Assembly (NCBI GenBank): GCA_025361465.1
Contig: JANYAG010000226.1
Coordinates: 1-8,364, forward strand
DNA from: Gemmatimonadota bacterium
GTDB lineage: Bacteria > Gemmatimonadota > Gemmatimonadetes > Gemmatimonadales > GWC2-71-9
Direction of reading: 5' to 3'
DNA: 8,364 nt
The translations under genes were made by a program, and so were the position numbers. The notes under the pieces were generated by a model, which had not been told where the DNA came from, did no database searches, and saw nothing but the letters and a program-made list of their open reading frames with translations. Of this stretch, positions 1-7,047 are shown in pieces. Each line of letters starts with the position of its first letter. Position 1 is the first letter of the stretch.

Positions 1-2163
1 CCCCGCCAGCGAGAGGTGCAACGTGCGCGGAATCGGCGTCGCCGTCAGGGTGAGCACATCGACAGAGAGCCGCAATTGCTTCAGCCGTTCCTTGTGCTTG
101 ACGCCGAAGCGATGTTCCTCGTCGACGATCAGCAGGCCGAGGTCCTTGAAGAGCACGTCGGTGGAGAGAATGCGATGGGTGCCGATCACGATGTCGATCG
201 CGCCGCTGGCGAGCTTGCCCACGGCCTCCTTCTGTTCCTTGGGCGTCCGGAAGCGCGACAGCACTTCGACCTTGACCGGATAGTCCGCCAGCCGGTCGAC
301 AAAGGTGCGGAAGTGCTGCTCGGCCAGGATGGTCGTCGGCACGAGGACGGCGACCTGCTTGCCCCCCTGCACCGCCTTGAACGCCGCGCGCACGGCGACC
401 TCGGTCTTGCCATAGCCGACGTCGCCCACGAGGAGCCGATCCATCGGCAGCGGACGCTCCATGTCGCGCTTGATGTCCTCGGTCGCCTTGCGCTGGTCGC
501 TGGTGTCCTCGTAGAGAAAGGACGATTCGAGCTCCCGCTGCCACCGGGTGTCCGGCGGGAAGGCGTAGCCGGCGCTGACGTTGCGTCGGGCGTAGAGGTC
601 GAGCAGCTCGGCCGCCATGGCCTGGATGGCATGACGCGTGCGCTCGCGGACCTTCTTCCACTGGGCGCCACCGAGGCGGTGGATCTTGGGCGGGGCGGTA
701 TCGGCGTCATCGCTGGCCGCGCGATAGCGCTCGAGCTGGTCGAGACGGTAGAGCGGCACGTTCAGGCGATCGCCGCCCTCGTACTCGAGGATCGCCACCT
801 CGATGATGCCGCCTTCCACTTCGATGGCCGCGATGCCGCGGTAGATCCCGATGCCGTGCTCGAGATGCACCACGTAGTCGCCGAGGGCGAGGGTGCCAGT
901 GACGGTCGACGGGGCTGCCTGGCGGTATCTCCGCGTGCGCCGGAGCCGGCGGGCCCGGCGGAAGATCTCGTGGTCGGTGAGGATCCGGAGCGTCGGCATG
1001 ACGAAGCCGCCATCGAGCGCGCCGACGGTGAGGGTCGTGCCGGCTGGCCGGAATCCGTTGTCCTCGAGCAGCTCATCGAGGCGTTCACGCTGGCCTTCGT
1101 TGTCGCAGAGAATCAGCGTAGGCGTTCCATGCCCCAGCATGCCGCGCAGCCGGCCCAGATCGCGGTCGACCCGCTCGGGCGGGAAGAACCCGATCTGGAT
1201 CTCGGGCGTCGGGTCACGGAGGATCAGCCGCGGGAAGGCGTTGCGCCGCGACTGCCACTCGCCAGGCGACAGGAAGAGGTCCTCGCGTGGCGGCGCATCC
1301 TCGCCGAGTCGCCGGGCGATCTCGAGATGATGCTCCGCCTCGCGCCAGGCGCGATCAACCTCCTCCTCATCGGCATGCGCGAGTTCCTCGAGCAGGAGCG
1401 CGTCACCGGGAAGGAGGTCGAACAGGGTGCTGCGTGTGATGCGTTCGGTGGAGAGCGCTTCGCTGCGCACCCCGGCACTGGTGATCGGCAGCACGGTCAC
1501 GTCGGCGAGCTCGTTGGCGGACCGCTGGGTCGTGAGGTCGAACATGCGCACTGAGCTGACGTCGTCACCCCACCATTCAATGCGGGCCGGCCCGGCCATC
1601 CCGAAGCCGTAGAGGTCGACGATGCCACCACGCACCGAGAATTCCGCCACTTCGGTCACCGTCGCCACGCGACGGTACCCCATCGGTTCGAGCGCGGCCA
1701 CGAATTCGCTCAGGGGGCGGTGGTCACCCGGCGTGAGGCGCAGGCGCATTGCTTCCAGCGCGGCCGGCACAGCCGTCCGCTCCGCGCTGGCGCGCACGGT
1801 GGTGACGAGCACCCGGATCTCGCCGTGCAGCAGCTGGGCGAGCGTCTCGATCCGCTCGCCGGCGATCTCGAAGTGCGGCTCATCTTCCCCGAGCGCCTCG
1901 CGCTGCGGGTAGAGTGCCACGCCGGCCCCGAGTAGGTGCTGCAGGTCGGTCAGCCAGCGCTCGGCATCGGCGGGCGTCGTCGCGAGCACCACCACCAGCC
2001 GGCCGGCGCCGAGACGGTCACAGAGCCAGCTCGCGAGCACGGCACCGCTCGACCCCGGGAGGCCCCCGAGGCGCACGGTGGCGCCGCGGGCGGGAAGGCG
2101 CTCGGCGAGTGCCCGGATGGTGGCACAGCGGTCGAACGCATCAAGAATCGGGCGAAATGTCAT
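1..2163 (-). CDS. mfd: Transcription-repair coupling factor Mfd, C-terminus cut by window edge
   Basis: Mfd is a cytoplasmic ATP-dependent DNA translocase. It pushes stalled RNA polymerase off DNA damage and recruits UvrA for nucleotide excision repair. The first 721 residues are visible and in frame to the window edge. The N-terminal UvrB-like module includes YPQREALGEDEPHFEIAGER and a later RGGIVDLYGF. The RNA-polymerase-interacting domain begins near residue 428 with GDYVVHLEHGIGIYRG and continues to YEGGDRLNVPLYRLDQLERY. The superfamily 2 helicase core follows: Walker A GDVGYGKT at 580-587, DEEH box at 681-684 and motif III TATP at 707-710. Compared with typical Mfd (about 1,150 residues), the second RecA-like lobe, the translocation (TRG) motif and the C-terminal domain lie outside the window. 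The ATG overlaps the stop of the upstream BatA gene in ATGA. No Shine-Dalgarno sequence precedes it, so translational coupling is likely. No frameshift is seen. Identification is very secure. Confidence 0.97.
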   Translation of the reverse strand, partial: MTFRPILDAFDRCATIRALAERLPARGATVRLGGLPGSSGAVLASWLCDRLGAGRLVVVLATTPADAERWLTDLQHLLGAGVALYPQREALGEDEPHFEIAGERIETLAQLLHGEIRVLVTTVRASAERTAVPAALEAMRLRLTPGDHRPLSEFVAALEPMGYRRVATVTEVAEFSVRGGIVDLYGFGMAGPARIEWWGDDVSSVRMFDLTTQRSANELADVTVLPITSAGVRSEALSTERITRSTLFDLLPGDALLLEELAHADEEEVDRAWREAEHHLEIARRLGEDAPPREDLFLSPGEWQSRRNAFPRLILRDPTPEIQIGFFPPERVDRDLGRLRGMLGHGTPTLILCDNEGQRERLDELLEDNGFRPAGTTLTVGALDGGFVMPTLRILTDHEIFRRARRLRRTRRYRQAAPSTVTGTLALGDYVVHLEHGIGIYRGIAAIEVEGGIIEVAILEYEGGDRLNVPLYRLDQLERYRAASDDADTAPPKIHRLGGAQWKKVRERTRHAIQAMAAELLDLYARRNVSAGYAFPPDTRWQRELESSFLYEDTSDQRKATEDIKRDMERPLPMDRLLVGDVGYGKTEVAVRAAFKAVQGGKQVAVLVPTTILAEQHFRTFVDRLADYPVKVEVLSRFRTPKEQKEAVGKLASGAIDIVIGTHRILSTDVLFKDLGLLIVDEEHRFGVKHKERLKQLRLSVDVLTLTATPIPRTLHLSLAG

Positions 2164-3944
2164 CCGGTACGACGATGGGCCACGCCGAGCACTCCAGTCT
2201 CCACCAGCGCGCAGCACAAGGCCAGCACCAGTAAGGGGCCGCGGAGGTCACCGCGGCCGGTAACGGCGAAGGCACGCCGGGCGCCTCCGTCAAGATTGGT
2301 GATCGTCGCCTGCGTCCACAGCGAACGCACGACGTCATCGCCCGCTGGTGTCAGATCCGATTCCCGGGCGTCGATCGATGCGGTCAGCCCGCCGACCGTA
2401 TCGGCACCCGCCAGCAGCAGGTAGCTGCCCGGCTGTCCCGCGCGCCACCGACGGCCACCCTCGACAGTCTCCTGGCGCCCATCGTGGCTCACCGCGGTCA
2501 CGCGATCGGGAATCAGGACGCTTTCACCCACGACGACGTCTGCATCGGGTGGTTCACCGCCAATCGTGCGGGTGAGCAGCGCATCGAGGAAGGGGACGAA
2601 ACTCGCCGAGAACGGCAGCGCGGTCCACGACGGATCAAACCGCGAGCCAACCAGCAGGACGTCACCACTGCGCACCAGCCAGGGTGCTCCCTCAACGGTC
2701 ACCAGCACCACGCCACGGCCACCGGCCGATGCCAGCGCGACGCGTCGTCCGACCGCTTCGCGGGCCGGGAGAAGGTCACTGCTGTCGGTGCGTCCGCTGG
2801 CGACCACCGGGAAGCCGAAACGCCAGCCGGCGCCGCGGGCCGCGAGGGCTCGATTCACCGCACCGATCTGCGCCGGATCGTCCGGCGGCCACACGATGCT
2901 CGGACCGGGGCCCAGCGGCCCGAGACGAATTCCCTCGCCCGCCCGAACGCGACCGTCGGCGGCGAGCACCTTCAGGGCGGCGCTGACATAGCGGTCGCGT
3001 TCGTCCCAGCGCACGAGGGCCCCCGGAGCAACGCGCACGGTCACGGTGCGTGAGTCGTCGAGCCGGAACTCATCCGGTGGCAACGAGGCGGTCACCGTCG
3101 TCCACCCGAGCGCCAATGGGCCGATGCGCTGCACCGAGGGGACGCCCGGTGTCACCAGGATGTCACGCAGGCGCCTGGCCCCAAGCCAGAGCGTCACGGG
3201 CAGTGGCATCGTGTCGCTCGACGCGACCCCGATGGTGACCTGTCCCCCCATGGTGCCCCACGGTTGCGATCCGGCGCTGAGCGAGATGACCGCGTGATTC
3301 GCTGGCGGCTGGTAGGAGGGCCGCAGCACCAGCACATCACCGGCGCCCGGCGAATCACTGAGGGCGCTTCGTTGGAAGTCACTGATGACCACGACTTCGC
3401 CGGGGCGCCCCGCGGTGCGAACCAGGTCGCGAGCCTGGGTGATCGCCGCGCCCAGATCGAGTCGCACCGGAGCAGTCTGCAAGTCCCGCACGGCGCTCCT
3501 CAGTTCGCCCGCCGTCCCGGCGGCGACGGGGGCCCCTGCCGTGAGCAGCCAGACCCGGTCGGCGATCGTGGCGCGATCCAGCACGGCGGTCGCGGCCGCA
3601 ATCAGCCCTGACAGGGTCGCCTCGCCATCGTGTACGGCCGCGCTGGAGGCCGAGTTGTCGACCACCAGTGCCAGGGCGCTCGGTGCGTGTCCTCCAAGTC
3701 CACGGCGATTGATCGTGGCGCCGGCGGCGGCGAGAACCAGGCAGACAATGAGCAGGGTGCGCAAGACGAGGAGCAGCACGTGGCGGAGTTGCAGTCGCCG
3801 GCGGTGATCCCGGGTGGTGTCTTCGAGGTAGCGCACCGCGGGGAACACCATTTCGCGCGGGTCCTGGCGCTGCACCAGGTGCAGGAAGAGCGGAATGCCC
3901 GCCGCGATCAATCCGAGCAAGGCCCACGGCAGCGTGAAGGACAT
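2160..3944 (-). CDS. BatA-type membrane-anchored VWA-domain protein
   Basis: This 594-residue protein has the BatA/aerotolerance-regulator N-terminal layout. A hydrophobic segment at about 5-24 (LPWALLGLIAAGIPLFLHLV) is followed by the short basic stretch of the family and a second membrane segment at about 56-78. A von Willebrand A domain then starts near residue 90 with an intact MIDAS metal-binding motif DNSAS at 96-100 and a later strand VVISDFQRSAL. The C-terminal part contains ASIDARESDLTPAGDD, resembling the ESDL region of long BatA-domain proteins, and ends in a third hydrophobic segment (about 571-588). The bulk of the protein is probably periplasmic. In related operons BatA and DUF58 proteins act with MoxR ATPases in envelope stress or complex maturation; the exact role here is unknown. 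The ATG at 3944 was chosen because it starts exactly at the membrane segment and shares a base with the DUF58 stop (TGATG). The longer open frame upstream overlaps DUF58 and is spurious. Confidence 0.88.
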   Translation of the reverse strand: MSFTLPWALLGLIAAGIPLFLHLVQRQDPREMVFPAVRYLEDTTRDHRRRLQLRHVLLLVLRTLLIVCLVLAAAGATINRRGLGGHAPSALALVVDNSASSAAVHDGEATLSGLIAAATAVLDRATIADRVWLLTAGAPVAAGTAGELRSAVRDLQTAPVRLDLGAAITQARDLVRTAGRPGEVVVISDFQRSALSDSPGAGDVLVLRPSYQPPANHAVISLSAGSQPWGTMGGQVTIGVASSDTMPLPVTLWLGARRLRDILVTPGVPSVQRIGPLALGWTTVTASLPPDEFRLDDSRTVTVRVAPGALVRWDERDRYVSAALKVLAADGRVRAGEGIRLGPLGPGPSIVWPPDDPAQIGAVNRALAARGAGWRFGFPVVASGRTDSSDLLPAREAVGRRVALASAGGRGVVLVTVEGAPWLVRSGDVLLVGSRFDPSWTALPFSASFVPFLDALLTRTIGGEPPDADVVVGESVLIPDRVTAVSHDGRQETVEGGRRWRAGQPGSYLLLAGADTVGGLTASIDARESDLTPAGDDVVRSLWTQATITNLDGGARRAFAVTGRGDLRGPLLVLALCCALVETGVLGVAHRRTG

Positions 3945-4852
3945 CACGCCTCGAGGGCCCGGTCGAGCGCGGCGCCGAACGACAGGCCGGTCGGCACCAG
4001 CGCATAGTGCATCCCGGCTGCCCGACACGCCGATCCCCAGGCGCGAACTACTCCGGCCACCGTCGCCTGATACGCCTGCGCCCATTCCGTCGGGGCCAGC
4101 GTCACGGTGAGATCGCTCTCCGGATCGCGAAAGCGGGTCTCCTCGCCCAGCGGGAGGACCAGCTCGGCCGGATCGGCGATGTGCAGCACCAGCACCTCGT
4201 GGCCGCGATGCCGCAGGAACTTGAGCGCCTTGAGCGTCAGGGTCCGATCGAGCAGCAGGTCGGAGATGAACACGATCATCCCCCGACGCCGCAGCGCGCC
4301 CACCACCTGCCGCAGCGCCGGCTCGGCCGCCGTGCCCGCGCCAGCAGACGTCGCGGCGAGCGTCTGCGCCAGCGACTGCCACTGGCCCGATCGCACCCGT
4401 GCCGGCGTGATGCTGCGCACCGTCTCGTCGAACGTCACCAACCCGACCGCATCACGCTGCCGCAGCAGCACCAAGGCGAGCGCCGCGGCAAGCCGCCGGG
4501 CATAGTCGAGCTTGGTGAGGCGATCGGGCGCGCCGCTCCACGCCATCGACGCGCTGGCATCGAGCACCAGCATCGAGCGCAAGTTGGTTTCTTCCTCGAA
4601 CTGCTTGACGTAGAGACGATCGGTGCGGGCGAGCAACTTCCAGTCGACATAGCGAGGCTCATCGCCAGGTTGATACTGGCGATGTTCAGCGAACTCCACC
4701 GAGAAGCCGCGGCGCGGTGAGCGGTGGAGGCCGGCGAGGAACCCTTCGACGATACCATCCGTAACGACTTCCAAGCCGCCAAGGCGTGCTACCTCGGCGG
4801 GCGAAAGGAGATCGGTTCGGGCGGCTCGGTCGGTACGACCCGGGCGCGTCAT
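3944..4852 (-). CDS. DUF58 domain protein (VWA-like)
   Basis: This 302-residue soluble protein has the full DUF58 signature. The conserved stretch RRGFSVEFAEHRQYQPGDEP starts near residue 47 and leads into RYVDWKLLARTDRLYVKQFE. A VWA-like fold follows, with an intact metal-site motif DASAS at 98-102 and a later FISDLLLD strand. Family members are usually encoded with MoxR AAA+ ATPases and BatA-like VWA membrane proteins and are thought to act as adaptors in metal insertion or complex assembly. That is family knowledge and not shown here. The gene heads an operon with BatA and mfd. No moxR lies beside it, because the neighbour upstream is a divergent peptidase. The ATG at 4852 is the only usual start before an in-frame TGA at 4903-4901. 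No Shine-Dalgarno sequence is visible, and the predicted promoter lies so close that the mRNA may be nearly leaderless. Confidence 0.92.
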   Translation of the reverse strand: MTRPGRTDRAARTDLLSPAEVARLGGLEVVTDGIVEGFLAGLHRSPRRGFSVEFAEHRQYQPGDEPRYVDWKLLARTDRLYVKQFEEETNLRSMLVLDASASMAWSGAPDRLTKLDYARRLAAALALVLLRQRDAVGLVTFDETVRSITPARVRSGQWQSLAQTLAATSAGAGTAAEPALRQVVGALRRRGMIVFISDLLLDRTLTLKALKFLRHRGHEVLVLHIADPAELVLPLGEETRFRDPESDLTVTLAPTEWAQAYQATVAGVVRAWGSACRAAGMHYALVPTGLSFGAALDRALEA

Positions 4853-4861
4853 GCGGGGCGG

Positions 4862-4890
4862 AACGTAGGGACGATCCCCGGCAGGGTCAA
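4862..4890 (-). promoter_or_regulatory. Predicted sigma70-type promoter of the DUF58-BatA-mfd operon
   Basis: Read on the minus strand, TTGACC (4890-4885) matches the -35 consensus at 5 of 6 bases. A 17-bp spacer follows, then TACGTT (4867-4862), a TAnnnT -10 element. The ATG of DUF58 begins 9 nt after the -10 box, so transcription would start about 2-3 nt before the start codon. This fits the lack of a ribosome binding site. The spacer holds the small inverted repeat GGGA-CGA-TCCC (4868-4878). The element is predicted from sequence only. Confidence 0.45.
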
Positions 4891-4905
4891 CGCGTGGGCC
4901 TCACC

Positions 4906-4935
4906 TCGACCCGCTTCGAGGGGGACAGGTATCTT
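4906..4935 (+). promoter_or_regulatory. Possible promoter of the M28 peptidase operon
   Basis: TCGACC (4906-4911), an 18-bp spacer and TATCTT (4930-4935) form a weak sigma70-like promoter reading toward the peptidase. Transcription would begin near 4942, leaving a leader of about 48 nt that contains a GGAG ribosome binding site. A 6-bp inverted repeat, CCTCGA (4904-4909) and TCGAGG (4916-4921), overlaps the -35 box and could be an operator or chance. Four of six bases match in each box, so support is modest. Confidence 0.27.
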
Positions 4936-4981
4936 CCGGGCAGCCTCGCCCATCGCGCTTCCGGTCTTCACCAGCCGACGT

Positions 4982-4985
4982 GGAG
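4982..4985 (+). promoter_or_regulatory. Shine-Dalgarno sequence GGAG of the M28 peptidase
   Basis: GGAG lies 4 nt before the first ATG (4990) and 7 nt before the second, adjacent ATG (4993). The 7-nt spacing is closer to the bacterial optimum, so initiation may favour the second codon. The choice changes the lipoprotein signal peptide by one methionine only. This is the clearest ribosome binding site in the window. Confidence 0.5.
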
Positions 4986-4989
4986 TCTC

Positions 4990-6627
4990 ATGATGCACCG
5001 TTCTTGTCTTGGATTCGCCGCGCTCCTCCTGGCCCTCGGCTGTGGACACGCCAGCGTCCCAACGCCCGCCCCGGAGGCTCGCCGGCCCGACCAGGGAGCC
5101 AGTGAGGCCGAGATCCGGGCCGCCGGGAGCTCCATCACGCCGGCGAAGGTGTTGAGCCGGCTCTCGGTCATTGCCGATGATTCGATGGGTGGCCGGAACA
5201 CCCCGAGCCCCGGCCTCGAAATGACGGCGCAGTACCTCGCCGACAACTACCGCGCGTGGGGACTGCTCCCGGCCGGCGAGGACGGCGGCTGGTTCCAGCG
5301 CTACAAGATCCAGCGTCTTCGGCTCGACCCGGCGGCGTCCTACTTCGAGGTCGATGCGGCCGGCGCAATCTCGCACTTCACCTTTGACAAGTGGGTCGTG
5401 ACGTCCGGTCCGATGACCGGCACGGTACTCAGCGGTGGCCTCCGGATTCTCTCGGGTGCGATCACGGCCGCGGATGTCGAGCAGCTGGATGTCACCGGCA
5501 AGATCGTCCTGTTCGTCCAGAACGCGCAGCGGCCGACCGAGAACACCTTTGTGACGCGGGCGCTGGTCGCCAAACGTCCGGTCGCCATCGTCAATCTCGT
5601 GTCCACCGACGCCGCCGCCTTCACCGCGCGCGTGGTGGCCGCTCGTACGGCCAACCCGCGCCCGGTGCTGGCCGGCATGCCCGACACACGCATCGTCCAG
5701 CTCACGCTCCACGATTCGATCCTCGCCAATGACCCGAACCGGCAGAACAACCCGGACTGGAATCAGTTGCGCGCGATGCCCACCCCGGTCGTGATGGATG
5801 CGCCCGAAGGCGTCTTCGCGTCGATCAAGGTCGCCAGTACGATCGTCGGGGAGGCCTCGGCGCCCAACGTGGTCGCGATGGTGCGTGGCAGCGATCCGCT
5901 GTTGCGCGACGAGTACGTCGTCTTCTCGGGCCACATGGATCACGTCGGCACGGCTGGCGATGGCGTCGGCGGATGCAACCCCTTCACCCGTCCCGACAGC
6001 ACCGTCGACAAGATCTGCAACGGCGCCGATGACGACGGGTCCGGCACCATCGGGGTCATGTCGATCGCCGAGGCGCTCGCGAAACTCAAGGGCCAGACGC
6101 GGCGCTCGATCATCGTGCTGAACGTCTCGGGCGAAGAGAAGGGCCTGTATGGATCGCAGTACTTCGCCGAACATCCGACCGTGCCCATGGCCAAGGTGGT
6201 GGCGGACATCAACCTCGACATGATCGGCCGGAACAGCCCCGACTCCATCGTGGTGATCGGGAAGGAGCATTCGGACATGGGCGTGACGCTGGCCCGCGTG
6301 CAGGCATCCCATCCCGAACTCAAGCTCGTCGGCTCCGATGACATCTGGCCGACCGAGAGCTTCTATTCGCGCTCCGATCACTTCAACTTCGCCCGCAAGG
6401 GCGTGCCGGTCCTCTTCTTCTTCAACGGTACGCATCCGCAATATCATCGGGCCGACGATGAAGTGAAGCTGATCAACACCAGCAAGCTCTCCCGCGTCGC
6501 CCAAATGGCCTTTTACCTCGGCATCGAGATCGCCAACACGACCGCCAAGCCGCAGTGGAACCCCGCGAGCTACCAGACCATCGTGGTCGAGCAGAAGGTG
6601 CCGCCGGTCGTGGTGAAGAAGCCGTGA
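4990..6627 (+). CDS. Exported M28-family zinc peptidase lipoprotein with PA-like insert
   Basis: This 545-residue (or 544) protein is predicted to be a lipid-anchored metallo-aminopeptidase. It opens with a short type II signal peptide, MMHRSCLGFAALLLALGC, with the lipidated cysteine at 18, then a Pro/Ala-rich linker. A protease-associated-like segment includes DVTGKIVLF at 167-175. All metal and catalytic positions of M28 are present: H315 and D317 in GHMDHVG, D348 in GADDDGSG, the EE pair 382-383 in SGEEKGLYGS, D410 in NLDMIGRN and H464 in SDHFNF. It should therefore be an active di-zinc exopeptidase at the cell envelope, possibly for peptide scavenging; substrate is unknown. Two cysteines, C329 and C343, sit in an insertion between the first two zinc ligands and could form a disulfide. 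The stop overlaps the next gene (GTGA). An open frame extends upstream to 4786, but the signal peptide and GGAG place the start at 4990/4993. Confidence 0.93.
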   Translation: MMHRSCLGFAALLLALGCGHASVPTPAPEARRPDQGASEAEIRAAGSSITPAKVLSRLSVIADDSMGGRNTPSPGLEMTAQYLADNYRAWGLLPAGEDGGWFQRYKIQRLRLDPAASYFEVDAAGAISHFTFDKWVVTSGPMTGTVLSGGLRILSGAITAADVEQLDVTGKIVLFVQNAQRPTENTFVTRALVAKRPVAIVNLVSTDAAAFTARVVAARTANPRPVLAGMPDTRIVQLTLHDSILANDPNRQNNPDWNQLRAMPTPVVMDAPEGVFASIKVASTIVGEASAPNVVAMVRGSDPLLRDEYVVFSGHMDHVGTAGDGVGGCNPFTRPDSTVDKICNGADDDGSGTIGVMSIAEALAKLKGQTRRSIIVLNVSGEEKGLYGSQYFAEHPTVPMAKVVADINLDMIGRNSPDSIVVIGKEHSDMGVTLARVQASHPELKLVGSDDIWPTESFYSRSDHFNFARKGVPVLFFFNGTHPQYHRADDEVKLINTSKLSRVAQMAFYLGIEIANTTAKPQWNPASYQTIVVEQKVPPVVVKKP

Positions 6628-6977
6628 GCGAGGCGAACACCCTCGCCGATTTCGACGCCTTCCGCGCCCGGATGAACGACCTTATCCTGGGCGCGGGCAA
6701 CCTGACGATCAACCGCTTCTTTGCGCTCGACGCACGCGCATACGAGGCGGGGGCCTTGGGGACCAAGACCAAGGAGATGCTTGGCCTGGTGGCGAGCCTG
6801 GTGCTGCGCTGCGACGACTGCGTCACCTACCACGTGGTGCGCTGCCATGACGAGGGCGTGACACGCGAGGAGTTTCTGGAGGTCTTCAGTGTCGGACTGG
6901 TGGTGGGCGGAAGTATCGTGATTCCCCACCTGCGGCGTGCGATGGGGAGATTGGAGGAACTCGAATCACAGAAGTGA
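6624..6977 (+). CDS. AhpD/carboxymuconolactone decarboxylase-like thiol protein
   Basis: This small 117-residue, all-helical cytosolic protein belongs to the CMD/AhpD superfamily. The redox motif is complete: E51, C63-D-D-C66 and H70. The spacing E-x11-C-x2-C-x3-H equals that of mycobacterial AhpD (E118, C130, C133, H137), where the cysteines reduce peroxiredoxin AhpC or peroxides. The visible motif supports a thiol-disulfide oxidoreductase role. A true decarboxylase is less likely because of the CxxC pair. The GTG at 6624 is chosen because it overlaps the peptidase stop (GTGA) and begins where family similarity starts. An in-frame ATG at 6555 lies deep inside the peptidase gene and would add an unlikely tail. 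The two genes probably form one transcript. The TGA stop falls inside the first unit of a heptamer repeat, so the extreme C-terminus may have been set by that repeat. Confidence 0.87.
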   Translation: MSEANTLADFDAFRARMNDLILGAGNLTINRFFALDARAYEAGALGTKTKEMLGLVASLVLRCDDCVTYHVVRCHDEGVTREEFLEVFSVGLVVGGSIVIPHLRRAMGRLEELESQK

Positions 6978-7041
6978 ACGGCGAACGGTGAATGGTGCCC
7001 TGCCTCGTTCGGTTCGTCACCACTCACCATCCGCCGTTCAC
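6974..7041. repeat. Imperfect palindrome made of GTGAAYG heptamers (copy 1)
   Basis: Left arm 6974-6997 and right arm 7018-7041 pair at 21 of 24 positions around a 20-nt loop. The left arm reads as tandem heptamers GTGAACG, GCGAACG, GTGAATG plus GTG. The right arm, read on the minus strand, gives GTGAACG, GCGGATG, GTGAGTG plus GTG. It fills nearly the whole gap between the convergent AhpD-like and EamA genes and overlaps the stop codon of the former. RNA from either strand could fold into a long hairpin and might stop transcription in both directions. No T-tract follows, so it is not a standard intrinsic terminator. Confidence 0.82.
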
Positions 7042-7047
7042 CGGCAG

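Noticed and set aside
16..1554. 512-codon open frame on the plus strand
   Set aside because: It is antisense to mfd, whose minus-strand translation shows every conserved Mfd motif without a break. The plus-strand product is a low-complexity Arg/Glu/His/Asp-rich shadow caused by high GC at third codon positions.
3945..4382. N-terminal extension of the BatA protein by 146 residues
   Set aside because: The extension overlaps the well-supported DUF58 gene in another frame and is Gly/Ala/Arg-rich. The ATG at 3944 sits right before the family's first membrane helix.
4786..4989. Upstream extension of the peptidase frame
   Set aside because: It would bury the lipoprotein signal peptide, ignore the GGAG site and overlap the start of DUF58.
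4849..6504. 551-codon open frame on the minus strand
   Set aside because: It is antisense to the M28 peptidase, which has a full signal peptide and active site. The reverse product resembles no domain and is rich in His, Arg and Asp, as expected for a shadow frame.
6974..7041. Classic intrinsic terminator
   Set aside because: The stem is long but has a 20-nt loop and no T-run follows on either strand, so it was listed as a repeat with only a possible terminating role.
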